A stretch of DNA of 14,496 bases from Campylobacter_A concisus_Y (GTDB lineage Bacteria; Campylobacterota; Campylobacteria; Campylobacterales; Campylobacteraceae): the NCBI RefSeq assembly GCF_902460415.1, contig NZ_CABPTY010000008.1, positions 1-14,496 of the forward strand, in the 5' to 3' direction. The notes beneath the pieces are model-generated. The model did no database searches. It was not told where the DNA came from and saw only the letters and a list, made by a program, of their open reading frames with translations. Of this stretch, positions 5,834-13,782 are shown piece by piece. A program made the translations under genes and the position numbers. The first letter of the stretch is position 1. Each line of letters opens with the position of its first letter.

Positions 5834-5853
5834 TGTAGGGGATTTCCCCTACA
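5834..5853 (+). repeat. 8-bp hairpin after the secretin gene
   Basis: TGTAGGGG, ATTT, CCCCTACA form a perfect 8-bp stem with a tetraloop 11 nt after the secretin stop. It is followed by AAAAGGCG, not T residues, so it is a weak terminator candidate and a better packaging-signal candidate. Confidence 0.6.
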
Positions 5854-5969
5854 AAAGGCGAGAAATAAAGCTTATTGGCACATTCTGCTTAATCGAGCCG
5901 TGCAGCTAATATGCTTTTTGGGTTTAAAACACCCCTTTCGCCTATATGTGTTTTGGCGTAGCCAAAAAA

Positions 5970-6008
5970 GGCTGCCATGGGCGGACGAAGTCCGCCACAA
6001 TGGCTGCC
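5970..6008 (+). repeat. Compound GC-rich hairpin upstream of the replication initiator
   Basis: The inner stem GGCGGAC/GTCCGCC has a GAA loop. The outer arms GGCTGCCAT/ATGGCTGCC pair with a single T-T mismatch, separated by a 1/3-nt internal loop. Such GC content is exceptional in this AT-rich phage. It is a candidate for replication-origin or packaging structure on ssDNA. Confidence 0.65.
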
Positions 6009-6051
6009 CTTGTCAAATTAATAAAAAACTCTTACGTTTAAGGAAGCGATT

Positions 6052-7392
6052 ATGCGAGCGAGAAATTTATATGGTGTTTCTCCCCTTGACGTTGAGCTTT
6101 GCCAAGCAAAGCTTGATAGCCAAAGGGAATATATGCGCTCTTTCTCTTTTGTTAATGTTAATGGCCAGGTTAGAAATTTGCTAGACATTTCAATGTCGGC
6201 CAACTTTAGCGATAAATATTACGCCGAAGTGTCTAACCGCGTAAATGTGTTTAGCTCTTTTGCTATTGATTATTTTCAAGTCCCAGTATTTTTAACCATC
6301 ACTCTTAACGGCTGCTTTAGGGGTGCATTAAATGGCGATTATTCTAAATTTATGCCGATTGATTATAGATATTTGCCTGATGAAGTTAAATATAAGGCTA
6401 AAAATTCAGTGCCTTTAAGTATTTCTGATTTAGTAGCCGTTCTTAATCATCAATGGAATTTATTTATTATGCGATATTCAAGAAAATTTAAAAATATTGA
6501 TAGAAGCTATATAAGGTGCTTTGAGCCACACAAAAAAGACGGCGTGCCACACATTCACGCTTTATTTTACGTCCCAGCTCACACAATAGACTTTATGAAA
6601 AGAATTTATACTGATATTTTTTATGCTCCGCAAAACTTAAAAACAAATGCTATCACAAGCGAGCAAAAGAAAAACGGCGAATTAAACGGCTTTCAAACTA
6701 GTATTAATAATCCTAGTGGCTATGTTATGAAGTATATCCAAAAGACTTTCATTAACCTAAAAGAAACGCAAGATTTTGACGAGCTTTCAGCCTGGTATGT
6801 AAAGCACAAAGTAAGAAGATTTATAAGCTCACGCACTAAAGTGCCATTATGGGTATATAGGAAGATTAATTTTATTAGCACGATGCAAGACTTTTATCAC
6901 TTAAACGACTTAACAAACGATCATAGAGCAATACTCGAGTGGAATAAAAAAGATGATTACATATATATAAAATTGCCTTTCAACAAAGAAGAGATTATTT
7001 ATTTAAATGGCAGATTAGAGCATTATATAAGTGGTAGGCTTATGAATTTTTACGATAGATTGAAAATTGATAGCCAAAAAGATGAAAACGCACAAGATGA
7101 AATAAAAAGCTTTGGCACTAATTTAAAACAAAGGCAAATTTTAAAGCTTTGCGATGAGCTTTTTAAAAGCGATGAAAAGCCTAAACCAGTAAGCAGAATG
7201 AAAGATTACGAGCTAGTCAATTACTATGAGAGCTTGGGCGGTGATGTAAATGCCCAGCATTTAGCTTATGTTGAAAATTTAATGCTTGATAGGGAATTAG
7301 ATAACTTCACACATTATCATAAAAAGCACGATTTAAATGCTCCTGATATTGATAGCTTTGTAGATAGATTTTTGATTTGTAATGAGTTTTGA
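6052..7392 (+). CDS. HUH-family phage replication initiator (pII role)
   Basis: The 446-residue product carries rolling-circle initiator motifs in order: a hydrophobic motif 1 (VFLTITLNG, about 79-87), the metal-binding HUH motif in GVPHIHALFY (His167 and His169), and motif 3 YVMKYIQK with Tyr224 and Tyr228. The Y-x3-Y arrangement with the intervening Lys resembles the two-tyrosine initiators of the phiX174 gpA type. The protein should nick the double-stranded replicative form at the plus origin, probably in the hairpin region just upstream, and stay bound to the 5' end. AAGGAAG at 6040-6046 is the ribosome site. The C-terminal 200 residues are mostly charged and show no motif I recognise. 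Its last codons run into the methyltransferase ribosome site. Confidence 0.85.
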   Translation: MRARNLYGVSPLDVELCQAKLDSQREYMRSFSFVNVNGQVRNLLDISMSANFSDKYYAEVSNRVNVFSSFAIDYFQVPVFLTITLNGCFRGALNGDYSKFMPIDYRYLPDEVKYKAKNSVPLSISDLVAVLNHQWNLFIMRYSRKFKNIDRSYIRCFEPHKKDGVPHIHALFYVPAHTIDFMKRIYTDIFYAPQNLKTNAITSEQKKNGELNGFQTSINNPSGYVMKYIQKTFINLKETQDFDELSAWYVKHKVRRFISSRTKVPLWVYRKINFISTMQDFYHLNDLTNDHRAILEWNKKDDYIYIKLPFNKEEIIYLNGRLEHYISGRLMNFYDRLKIDSQKDENAQDEIKSFGTNLKQRQILKLCDELFKSDEKPKPVSRMKDYELVNYYESLGGDVNAQHLAYVENLMLDRELDNFTHYHKKHDLNAPDIDSFVDRFLICNEF

Positions 7393-7405
7393 AAAGGATA
7401 ATGTA

Positions 7406-8026
7406 ATGAGAATTTTAAATTTATTTGCTGGCATTGGCGGTAATAGGTTATTATGGAATGATGTATTATCGGATATTGATGTAACTGCTGTTGAGTTTGA
7501 TCCAGCTATTGCCGATGTTTATAAATTTAGATTTCCCACTGATAAAGTTATTATTTGTGATGCTTTTGATTATGCTGCCAATAACTATGATAAATTTGAT
7601 TTTATATGGGCTTCTCCACCTTGTCAAACTCATTCAAGGGTTAATTTTTCAAATCAAAATACTATTAATAGTCGTTCTTTGCCTGATTTTAGGCTTTATT
7701 CCCTTATAAGTTTTTTAAAAACTTTTTGTAAAAATAAGTTTGTTGTTGAAAACGTTATTCCTTATTATGATCCTTTGATTTCTTATAATGCAAAAATTTC
7801 TCGTCATTTATTTTGGTCAAATTTCTATATTTCTGAAAAGTCTTTTCAAAAATCTAGTAAGTTAATTAAAAATTTTGTTATTTCTGATTTTCATGATTTT
7901 GATTTAAGTTTATTTAAAAATATAAAAAATAAAAGACAGATTATTAGAAATCAAGTTGATAGTAATTTGGGTAAATACGTTTTAGGCTGCGCATTTGATA
8001 AAGGTCTTTTTGATGACACTAAATGA
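7406..8026 (+). CDS. Small cytosine-C5 DNA methyltransferase (phage cargo)
   Basis: The 206-residue product has C5-cytosine methyltransferase motifs: motif I LNLFAGIGG (4-12, S-adenosylmethionine binding), motif II AVEFDP (around Glu30), motif IV SPPCQTHS with catalytic Cys73, and motif VI VVENV (113-117). The region after about 170 (KRQIIRNQV) may correspond weakly to motif VIII. A large target-recognition domain is absent, so the enzyme is far shorter than typical Dcm or restriction partners. No endonuclease gene is adjacent, so it is probably an orphan. The ATG at 7406 follows AAAAGGA; an earlier ATG at 7382 would overlap the replication gene. Its codons look more T-rich than those of its neighbours, which suggests separate acquisition. 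It could protect phage DNA from host restriction or alter host methylation. Confidence 0.8.
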   Translation: MRILNLFAGIGGNRLLWNDVLSDIDVTAVEFDPAIADVYKFRFPTDKVIICDAFDYAANNYDKFDFIWASPPCQTHSRVNFSNQNTINSRSLPDFRLYSLISFLKTFCKNKFVVENVIPYYDPLISYNAKISRHLFWSNFYISEKSFQKSSKLIKNFVISDFHDFDLSLFKNIKNKRQIIRNQVDSNLGKYVLGCAFDKGLFDDTK

Positions 8027-8885
8027 GCTTTTTAATAATTACATTAGCTTTTATGAGCTTATTTTAAGTCCAACTACTCTAAGAAGCGATATAGCTACTT
8101 ATAATAAGCATTTTAAAAACTCGCTTGGCTTAAGAGAAATAGAAGATATAAATTTTATCGATATACAAAAGTTTTGTAATGATCTTATCAAGCAAGATTA
8201 CAAGATAAAGACTATTAAGAATATCGTTGCAAAGCTAAAGGTTATTTTCAAGCTAGGTATAAAACTGGAGTTAATAAATAAAAATCCTTGCGATTTTATC
8301 GAGCTGCCAAAGTTTGATAATAAAAGGTATTTTGATTACTCGATCGCTATTCAAAAACGCTTTATTAAGGCTATTTGTGAAAATACCGATGCAAGCTCTG
8401 ATATATTCTTTTTTCTACTTCATGGCAGACGAAAGAATGAAGTATTAAGCCTAAAATTTAGCGATATAAATTTTAAGACCAGGACTTATATGATCCCTTT
8501 TAAAATTAATAAGGCCAAAAGAAATATGATTTATAAAATGAGCGATGAACTTTTTAATCGTCTTTATAAAAGATTTTTGATAGCTAAGAAAGAAAATAGG
8601 CTAAACGATTATGTCTTTATTAATCCTATGACTAACGATAAATTTAAAGATTTGCGTAAAAGCTGGTCTTCACTTCTTAAACGAAATAATCTTCCTAAAA
8701 TCAGACTTCACGATATAAGGCATTTAATTGGCACATATTCAATTAATTATTTAAAAATTCCGATCGAGCAAGTATCATTTACTTTAGGGCATACAAACAT
8801 CACTACAACACAAAAATATATTACTGCAAACGTTAAAAAATCTAAAGAAACTATCGAAAATTTACTAAAATCAATTTCAGAATAA
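8013..8885 (+). CDS. int: Tyrosine recombinase / phage integrase
   Basis: The 290-residue product has an N-terminal SAM-like core-binding domain (about 1-95) and a catalytic domain with the expected residues: Arg140 in HGRRKNEVLSL, His233 and Arg236 in LHDIRHLIGT, His260 in LGHTN and nucleophile Tyr269 in TTTQKYI. It should integrate and excise the phage genome by site-specific recombination. The ATG at 8013 overlaps the methyltransferase end by 14 nt and follows AAAGG; a TTG at 7995 is less likely. The gene points toward tRNA-fMet and ends 46 bp from it, the usual arrangement for a tRNA-targeting integrase. Many filamentous phages instead rely on host XerCD at dif, so a private integrase is notable. 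Confidence 0.9.
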   Translation: MTLNELFNNYISFYELILSPTTLRSDIATYNKHFKNSLGLREIEDINFIDIQKFCNDLIKQDYKIKTIKNIVAKLKVIFKLGIKLELINKNPCDFIELPKFDNKRYFDYSIAIQKRFIKAICENTDASSDIFFFLLHGRRKNEVLSLKFSDINFKTRTYMIPFKINKAKRNMIYKMSDELFNRLYKRFLIAKKENRLNDYVFINPMTNDKFKDLRKSWSSLLKRNNLPKIRLHDIRHLIGTYSINYLKIPIEQVSFTLGHTNITTTQKYITANVKKSKETIENLLKSISE

Positions 8886-8931
8886 TTTAAGCATTTTAAA
8901 AAGTGTTTCAAACATCGATAAAATAGGCATT

Positions 8932-8934
<3 letters not shown>
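8886..8934. other. Probable prophage/chromosome junction at tRNA-fMet 3' end
   Basis: Between the integrase stop and the tRNA-fMet CCA end are 46 AT-rich bases. Integrases of this type commonly recombine within the 3' half of a tRNA gene and leave the tRNA intact. The exact core cannot be set because the partner copy at the left end is outside the window. Confidence 0.4.
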
Positions 8935-9006
<72 letters not shown>

Positions 9007-9032
9007 ATAAGTATTATTTTGGATTTAAAAAG

Positions 9033-9107
9033 TGGATGGGGTAAGAGGATTCGAACCTCTGAATGACTGGACCAAAACCAGTTGCCTTACCGCTTGGCGA
9101 TACCCCA
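9033..9107 (-). tRNA. tRNA-Gln (TTG anticodon)
   Basis: A 75-nt cloverleaf on the minus strand: acceptor TGGGGTA with TACCCCA, anticodon stem ACTGG/CCAGT with loop TTTTGGT giving anticodon TTG, T arm AGAGG-TTCGAAT-CCTCT, discriminator T and encoded CCA. It lies 26 bp upstream of tRNA-fMet and shares its promoter. Confidence 0.95.
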
Positions 9108-9125
9108 ATGTTTTTAAGAGTTGTA

Positions 9126-9154
9126 ATTATATAGATTTTAATGTGCTTTGTCAA
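9126..9154 (-). promoter_or_regulatory. Consensus sigma-70 promoter of the tRNA operon
   Basis: On the minus strand TTGACA (9154-9149), a 17-bp spacer and TATAAT (9131-9126) form a perfect consensus. The -10 box ends 19 bp before the tRNA-Gln 5' end. Such a full -35 box is rare in Campylobacter, in line with strong stable-RNA transcription. Read-through past tRNA-fMet would run antisense to the integrase gene. Confidence 0.85.
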
Positions 9155-9160
9155 GACTTT

Positions 9161-9190
9161 TTAGAATTTTAATAAAAATTAAAATTCTAA
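9161..9190. terminator. AT-rich 13-bp perfect hairpin downstream of ftsK
   Basis: TTAGAATTTTAAT (9161-9173) and ATTAAAATTCTAA (9178-9190) are exact reverse complements around AAAA. It lies 24 bp after the ftsK stop and 6 bp before the tRNA promoter, so it probably ends ftsK transcription and insulates the tRNA operon. GC content is low and there is no clear T tail, so efficiency is uncertain. Confidence 0.5.
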
Positions 9191-9214
9191 AATTAAAGCA
9201 ATTTATGACTTTAG

Positions 9215-11347
9215 CTATAAAATTTCTCTTTGTCCTTTTGCATTCACTGGACTTAAAACACCCATTTTTTCCATTTGCTCTATTATGTTTGCAGCTTTGT
9301 TGTAACCTATTTTTAAACGCCTTTGCAGATAGCTTATTGACGTTTTTTGCTCACTTAAAATGATCTCTTTAGCCTCTTCATAAAGCTCATCAAGTTCATC
9401 TTCTCCTAGAGTACCAGCAGCCACACTTCCGCTTGTGCCTTCTTCTATTAAAAATTTTTCATCATAAACTACATCTTGTTGCTCTTTTAAGAAATTTACA
9501 ACCGTTTCTATCTCTTTTTCACTAGCAAATGGTGCGTGAAGTCTTATCACACCAGGGCTTCCTGGAGGTGTAAATAACATATCTCCACGTCCGAGTAAGC
9601 TCTCAGCTCCCATTTGATCAAGAATGACCTTACTATCGATCCTCTGCCCTACTCTATAGCTTATCCTGCTTGGTAAATTTGCCTTTATAAGGCCAGTCAC
9701 GACATCAACACTTGGGCGCTGGGTTGCCACTATCAAGTGTATGCCACTAGCCCTTGCCATCTGCGCTAAGCGTCCAATATAAAGCTCCACATCCTTGCCA
9801 CTAGTCATCATCAGATCAGCTAGCTCATCGATGATCACAACGATATACGGGAACTGCTCACCGCCTTCCTCTTTCATCTTTTCATTGTAGCTCTCTATAT
9901 TTTTTGTACGAGTTTGGCTCATTATCTTATATCTTCGCTCCATTTCAGCGACCATATTGGCAAGTGCAGTGATTGCCTTTTTAGCCTCTGTGATAACTGG
10001 AGTTAGAAGATGTGGGATGTCGTTATATATGCTAAATTCAAGCATTTTTGGATCGATCATCATTAGACGCAAAGTTTGTGGGCTATTTCTATAAAGCAAG
10101 CTTAAAAGCATCGCATTTATACCGACACTCTTGCCAGACCCCGTTGTTCCAGCTATTAGCAAATGTGGGAGTTTTTTAAGGTCTGTCACAAAAGGGGCAC
10201 CGACGATATCTTTGCCAAGTGCCATAGTTAGTGGGCTACTTGCATTTTTAAAGACTTCGCTCTCTAAAATTTCTTTTATATAGATTGTTTCTAAATTTTG
10301 ATTTGGCACCTCGATGCCTACGACATCTTTGCCGGGAATCGGCGCTTGGATACGGATCGTTTGAGCTTTTAGTGCCATCGCTAGATCATCTTGAAGTGTC
10401 AAAATTTTACTTACCTTGATATGTGGAGCTGGACGAAACTCAAATGTCGTGACGATAGGCCCAGTATAAGTTCTAACCACATCTCCGTCTATTTTAAACT
10501 TACGGAGTTTATCAAGCAAATTAGAAATTTGCTGATCGATTTCCGTTTCATTTACACTATGTGAGCGTTTTGGCGGATCGTTTAAAAATTTAAGCGGTGG
10601 CAAGACAAAATTCTTTGGCTTTTCCACATTTCCTCGCTCTATTTGATCAAGCAACTTCTTGTTTTCAGCCACTTCGTTTAAAATTTCAACTCCGTTTATA
10701 GTTGAGGCCCTGCTCTCTTTTTCTGACTCAGGCTCTAGCTCTTCATCTAAATTCTGCTCATCATCATTTAGTACCTGAGCTTCTATAAGTTCTTCTTCTT
10801 TTATATCATTATTCTTTTGTTTTTTGCGTTCGATTTTTGGAAGTTGTTTTTGTTTTATCTCTTTTAAATTTCTCTCTTCATGGACTTTTACCTCTTTATC
10901 CACAAAAGCCTTTCTTAAAACAATGATAAAATTTTCCCTAAAAGCAAGCCCAAGTGAGATAATAAACATCATAAGTATAGCAACCGCAGTGCCGATAGAG
11001 CCGATGACTTCTTTTAGCGCTGAGACTATAAAGCCGCCTATCACGCCGCTATTTGCCCCAGAAGTACTTAGCGCTTGAAACATCAAAAATGCGATAAAAA
11101 ATAGAAAAATCCCAACTACAAACTGAGCAAAATCAAAATCAAATTTCTTAAAATTTTTATAGACAAAATAGCTCAAAATGATCAATAAAAATGGATAAAC
11201 ATACGCGATAAGTCCAAAATATTTGATATTTAAAATACCAAGGCTTTGTCCGAGCGAGCCAACAAAATCAGCAGTTGGAGCAGCTGTAGCGATACCAAAA
11301 TATATAAAAATGCAAACAAAAATTGTAAATAAAATATGTCGTAAAAT
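9215..11347 (-). CDS. ftsK: DNA translocase FtsK
   Basis: FtsK moves chromosome ends through the closing septum and aligns dif sites for recombination. The C-terminal motor is clear: Walker A GTTGSGKS (about residues 400-407 counting from 11347), Walker B VVIIDELADLM, and a C-terminal winged-helix gamma domain (SISYLQRRLKIGYNKAANII onward) that reads polar DNA sequences. N-terminal membrane helices are followed by a charged linker rich in Lys/Glu. The start is unusual. The frame is open from a stop at 11405-11407 but has no ATG, GTG or TTG before a TTG at 11185, which would cut into the membrane region. The upstream codons encode plausible membrane helices (HILFTIFVCIFIYFGIA). AAAGGA precedes an ATT at 11347 by 6 nt, so ATT is proposed as start, giving 710 residues. 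Identification as FtsK is firm; the start is tentative. Confidence 0.9.
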   Translation of the reverse strand: MLRHILFTIFVCIFIYFGIATAAPTADFVGSLGQSLGILNIKYFGLIAYVYPFLLIILSYFVYKNFKKFDFDFAQFVVGIFLFFIAFLMFQALSTSGANSGVIGGFIVSALKEVIGSIGTAVAILMMFIISLGLAFRENFIIVLRKAFVDKEVKVHEERNLKEIKQKQLPKIERKKQKNNDIKEEELIEAQVLNDDEQNLDEELEPESEKESRASTINGVEILNEVAENKKLLDQIERGNVEKPKNFVLPPLKFLNDPPKRSHSVNETEIDQQISNLLDKLRKFKIDGDVVRTYTGPIVTTFEFRPAPHIKVSKILTLQDDLAMALKAQTIRIQAPIPGKDVVGIEVPNQNLETIYIKEILESEVFKNASSPLTMALGKDIVGAPFVTDLKKLPHLLIAGTTGSGKSVGINAMLLSLLYRNSPQTLRLMMIDPKMLEFSIYNDIPHLLTPVITEAKKAITALANMVAEMERRYKIMSQTRTKNIESYNEKMKEEGGEQFPYIVVIIDELADLMMTSGKDVELYIGRLAQMARASGIHLIVATQRPSVDVVTGLIKANLPSRISYRVGQRIDSKVILDQMGAESLLGRGDMLFTPPGSPGVIRLHAPFASEKEIETVVNFLKEQQDVVYDEKFLIEEGTSGSVAAGTLGEDELDELYEEAKEIILSEQKTSISYLQRRLKIGYNKAANIIEQMEKMGVLSPVNAKGQREIL

Positions 11348-11372
11348 TTTAGATCCTTTATAAAAAAGGCTT

Positions 11373-11381
11373 ATTATAGCA
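11373..11381 (-). promoter_or_regulatory. Extended -10 promoter for ftsK
   Basis: On the minus strand TGCTATAAT (11381-11373) is an exact TGnTATAAT element with an AT-rich upstream region and no clear -35 box, typical of Campylobacter sigma-70 promoters. It lies just upstream of the AAAGGA ribosome site at 11360-11354, which supports a start codon near 11347. Confidence 0.65.
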
Positions 11382-11398
11382 CGCTTGAGTTTAATTTT

Positions 11399-11431
11399 AA
11401 AAAATCAGCAAGCTAGGCGACCTGCTGATTT
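11399..11431 (-). terminator. Rho-independent terminator of flgL
   Basis: On the minus strand AAATCAGCA (11431-11423), a 12-nt loop, and TGCTGATTT (11410-11402) followed by more T residues form a 9-bp stem with a U tract right after the flgL stop. The ftsK promoter follows immediately. Confidence 0.8.
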
Positions 11432-11436
11432 AAATT

Positions 11437-13752
11437 TTAATTTAAATAATTTAGCAAGCTTAGTTGATTTATCTTTGCACTTGCTTGTAGGGTTGCTTGA
11501 TAAGATAGTGAAAGCTGCGTAAATTTCAGATATGACTCCGCATAGTCTGCGTCAATTACATCATTTTTAACAGTTTGCACATTCACTTTCATTACTTCGG
11601 CTCGCTCTTTTGTGGCTGTTAAAAGTTTTGATTGAGAGCCGATCTTTGTAAGCTCTTTATTTGCATGATCTATTAAATGATCAAGCCTTTGTAATGCGCC
11701 TTGCATGCCGGTATTTCGTGGATCATTACTATTTGCATCAGCTCTATAATATCCCTTTCTAACAGCTTCGATCATATTATCAAGGTCTTGAAAAACGCTC
11801 GTACTTGGCTCATCAATAGTTAAAGCATTATTTTCATTAAAGCTAAAGACAGAACCATTTCCTTGAGGGTGGCCAGCATTACCAGCTGTATCTCTACCAG
11901 TGCTATCGCCATCAAATTTATCGCTATTTTTTGCATCATGCATAGTTACTTCTATGTTTGTTACTGATTTTGTCTTATCAGTTAAAACCATTCTGCCCTT
12001 ATCATCTAAAGTTGTCTCTACCGCACCCTTTGTTTTTGACAAAGCCTCTTTATAGGCATTATAGTTTTGATCTCTTTTTACCTTTTCAATATCTGTATCA
12101 AAATTTGCATTTTCTGCATGTGGAGGATTTGGGATATTATCGCTTGCTGCCATAGCAACGATATCCATGAGCTGCCTATAAGTAAAATCGCTAGCATAAG
12201 TTCTGTAACTTCCAAACTCATCTGAGTTATAAACCGTTAAAGTCCTAGGTGTAGAAGGCGTGCCACCTGGTGGTGTAGATGTTATTTCAAATTGCACTGG
12301 AGTATTTGTGCCTCCCGCTGTGCCCATTTTTACCTTTATATCATATTTTGTACCGGTGATTGACTTTACTTGTAAATTTATCTCTTGGTTATCGATATTA
12401 AAAAGCTCTCTCTTTCTAGCATCGACATCTTTTGGATATAAATTTCTATCGTAGCTCTCTTTTGTACCAGAGACTTCGCTTAGCTTTGTCTGATCTGTTG
12501 CATATTCGCCCGTTCTTCTAGCTACTTGAGGTAAATTTGCGATTAGCTCATTATCCTTTCTTTCAAATCTAACCTTATCATAGTCAAATGCATTTGTCGC
12601 ATTTCCATCTTTATCGGTATATTTGCTCTTTACAAACTCAGTGATATGAACCTTTTTTGGAACGTTATTTGCCATAGTTTCAAGATCTTCAAGAGAATTT
12701 ACCGTATCAAGCCTGTTGTTTTGAGCGATTGCACCGCGATTTGGTGCTACTGATGTGGCTGCAACCATATGAAAGTCAATAGTTTGATTACCTTTAGTAA
12801 GATCTTTTATATTAAATTGTCCATCGTTATTTATGCTCACATCAACAACTTTTGTTGTTTTTGTATTGCCAAATTCCATACCGATTTTTTCCATAAGCCC
12901 AGCCATTGTTGTATTTGCACTCATCTTAAATTTGCTAGTAAATGTCGTGCCGTCTGGCTTTTTGCCTTGCATGAAAAAATATGTATCTGGAAAATTTACA
13001 TTTGAATTATCTAAAAAATCATAATCTGGATTTATTGTGCCATTGTAAGAGCCGTCACTTCTAACCACTGAATCACTAGCGTAATTTAACCCGATCATAT
13101 TTTTTATCTTGCTGTTATCGTTTAGAAATTTTGGCGCATAGGAGATGTCGGTTCTAGTTTGATCAGCTAAACGAACATTTGTGGTCAAAATTTTACTGTA
13201 ATCACCATCTTTTCCTAAAAATAGATCATATCCTGGGATATTATAAGGAAGCTCGACTTGTGCTCCAGCCGATGTTTTCATATAATCACGATTGCCTTGA
13301 TACTTTCCAGCGCCATCTATTGGCTTTGTATCAACAGCACTTCCAGAAAACAAAAACTGCCCATTAACCGAAGTGTTTGCAATATTCACAAGGTGATTTT
13401 TTATGCCTTGAAGATCATTTGCCAAAGCTTCTAGCGATGTCTTACTATGCACGCTGCTAGCTGCTTGGACTACTTTTGTCTTAAAATTTTCAAGCTGTTT
13501 TTCAAACTCTTGCAACGCATTATCTGTATTTTTTGAGAAATTTACAGATTTACCAGTGGCATCAACTACTTGAGTGAGAGTAGTTACTTCATAATCAAGC
13601 CTCATCGCATCATTATAAGTCGCAGCACCATCGTATGGATCTTGAATTTTCAAACCATTTGAGAGCTGCTTATAGCTTTTATTTACACCGGTCATATTTT
13701 TTTGGTAGTCATGCAGAGTCTGACTAAAACGTAGTTGGTTTGTTATTCTCAT
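11437..13752 (-). CDS. flgL: Flagellar hook-associated protein 3 (FlgL)
   Basis: The 771-residue product has flagellin-like ends: N-terminus MRITNQLRFSQTLHDYQKN with SYKQLSNGLKIQDPYDGAA, and C-terminus YAESYLKFTQLSLSYQATLQ then ASAKINQLSLLNYLN. These form the D0/D1 coiled coils of the hook-filament junction. The central 600 residues are a large variable insertion exposed on the surface, so the protein is much longer than enterobacterial FlgL (about 317) but similar in plan to other Campylobacter FlgL proteins. It joins FlgK at the hook tip so that flagellin can polymerise. AGGAAAA is the ribosome site. A sigma-54 promoter lies upstream, as expected for the middle class of Campylobacter flagellar genes, and an intrinsic terminator follows. 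Confidence 0.92.
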   Translation of the reverse strand: MRITNQLRFSQTLHDYQKNMTGVNKSYKQLSNGLKIQDPYDGAATYNDAMRLDYEVTTLTQVVDATGKSVNFSKNTDNALQEFEKQLENFKTKVVQAASSVHSKTSLEALANDLQGIKNHLVNIANTSVNGQFLFSGSAVDTKPIDGAGKYQGNRDYMKTSAGAQVELPYNIPGYDLFLGKDGDYSKILTTNVRLADQTRTDISYAPKFLNDNSKIKNMIGLNYASDSVVRSDGSYNGTINPDYDFLDNSNVNFPDTYFFMQGKKPDGTTFTSKFKMSANTTMAGLMEKIGMEFGNTKTTKVVDVSINNDGQFNIKDLTKGNQTIDFHMVAATSVAPNRGAIAQNNRLDTVNSLEDLETMANNVPKKVHITEFVKSKYTDKDGNATNAFDYDKVRFERKDNELIANLPQVARRTGEYATDQTKLSEVSGTKESYDRNLYPKDVDARKRELFNIDNQEINLQVKSITGTKYDIKVKMGTAGGTNTPVQFEITSTPPGGTPSTPRTLTVYNSDEFGSYRTYASDFTYRQLMDIVAMAASDNIPNPPHAENANFDTDIEKVKRDQNYNAYKEALSKTKGAVETTLDDKGRMVLTDKTKSVTNIEVTMHDAKNSDKFDGDSTGRDTAGNAGHPQGNGSVFSFNENNALTIDEPSTSVFQDLDNMIEAVRKGYYRADANSNDPRNTGMQGALQRLDHLIDHANKELTKIGSQSKLLTATKERAEVMKVNVQTVKNDVIDADYAESYLKFTQLSLSYQATLQASAKINQLSLLNYLN

Positions 13753-13782
13753 AATTTTTTCCTAAATTTTTATTCACTCTAA

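Larger units (their letters stand above)
5823..6051 (+). other. Non-coding hairpin-rich region, candidate origin/packaging region
   Basis: No convincing gene lies in these 229 bases. Three strong hairpins are visible: TGTAGGGG/CCCCTACA (5834-5841/5846-5853, loop ATTT); TTTTGGC-GTA-GCCAAAA (5951-5967); and a compound hairpin with GGCGGAC-GAA-GTCCGCC (5980-5996) inside outer arms 5970-5978 and 6000-6008 (8 of 9 pairs). A longer-range pair, AGGCGA (5856-5861) with TCGCCT (5938-5943), encloses the middle. The location between the secretin and the replication initiator is that of the Ff intergenic region with packaging signal and both replication origins. The nick site is not identifiable by eye. 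Confidence 0.6.
1..8931. mobile_element. Zot-type filamentous (inovirus) prophage, left end outside window
   Basis: The gene order matches a filamentous phage: ssDNA-binding protein, major coat protein with signal peptide, terminator, tiny membrane proteins, pIII-like adsorption protein with Gly-rich linker, pVI-like protein, Zot/pI ATPase, secretin, non-coding hairpin region, HUH replication initiator, then methyltransferase and tyrosine integrase. The right boundary is placed at the 3' end of tRNA-fMet because the integrase stops 46 bp before it and core genes follow. No copy of the tRNA 3' end is visible at the left, so the other junction lies beyond position 1. Zot-encoding prophages are established in Campylobacter. 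The adsorption protein gene is frameshifted, so infectivity of released particles is doubtful. Confidence 0.88.

Noticed and set aside
5834..5853. Intrinsic terminator after the secretin gene
   Set aside because: The stem is good but neither strand has a T tract; kept as a structural hairpin instead.
5823..6051. dif-like XerCD/XerH recombination site
   Set aside because: No recognisable two-arm dif sequence was seen, and the phage has its own integrase next to a tRNA.
5900..6184. Plus-strand frame of 94 codons spanning the intergenic hairpins
   Set aside because: It overlaps the replication gene start in another frame, has no ribosome site, and its Cys/Arg-rich composition is that of hairpin DNA read by chance.
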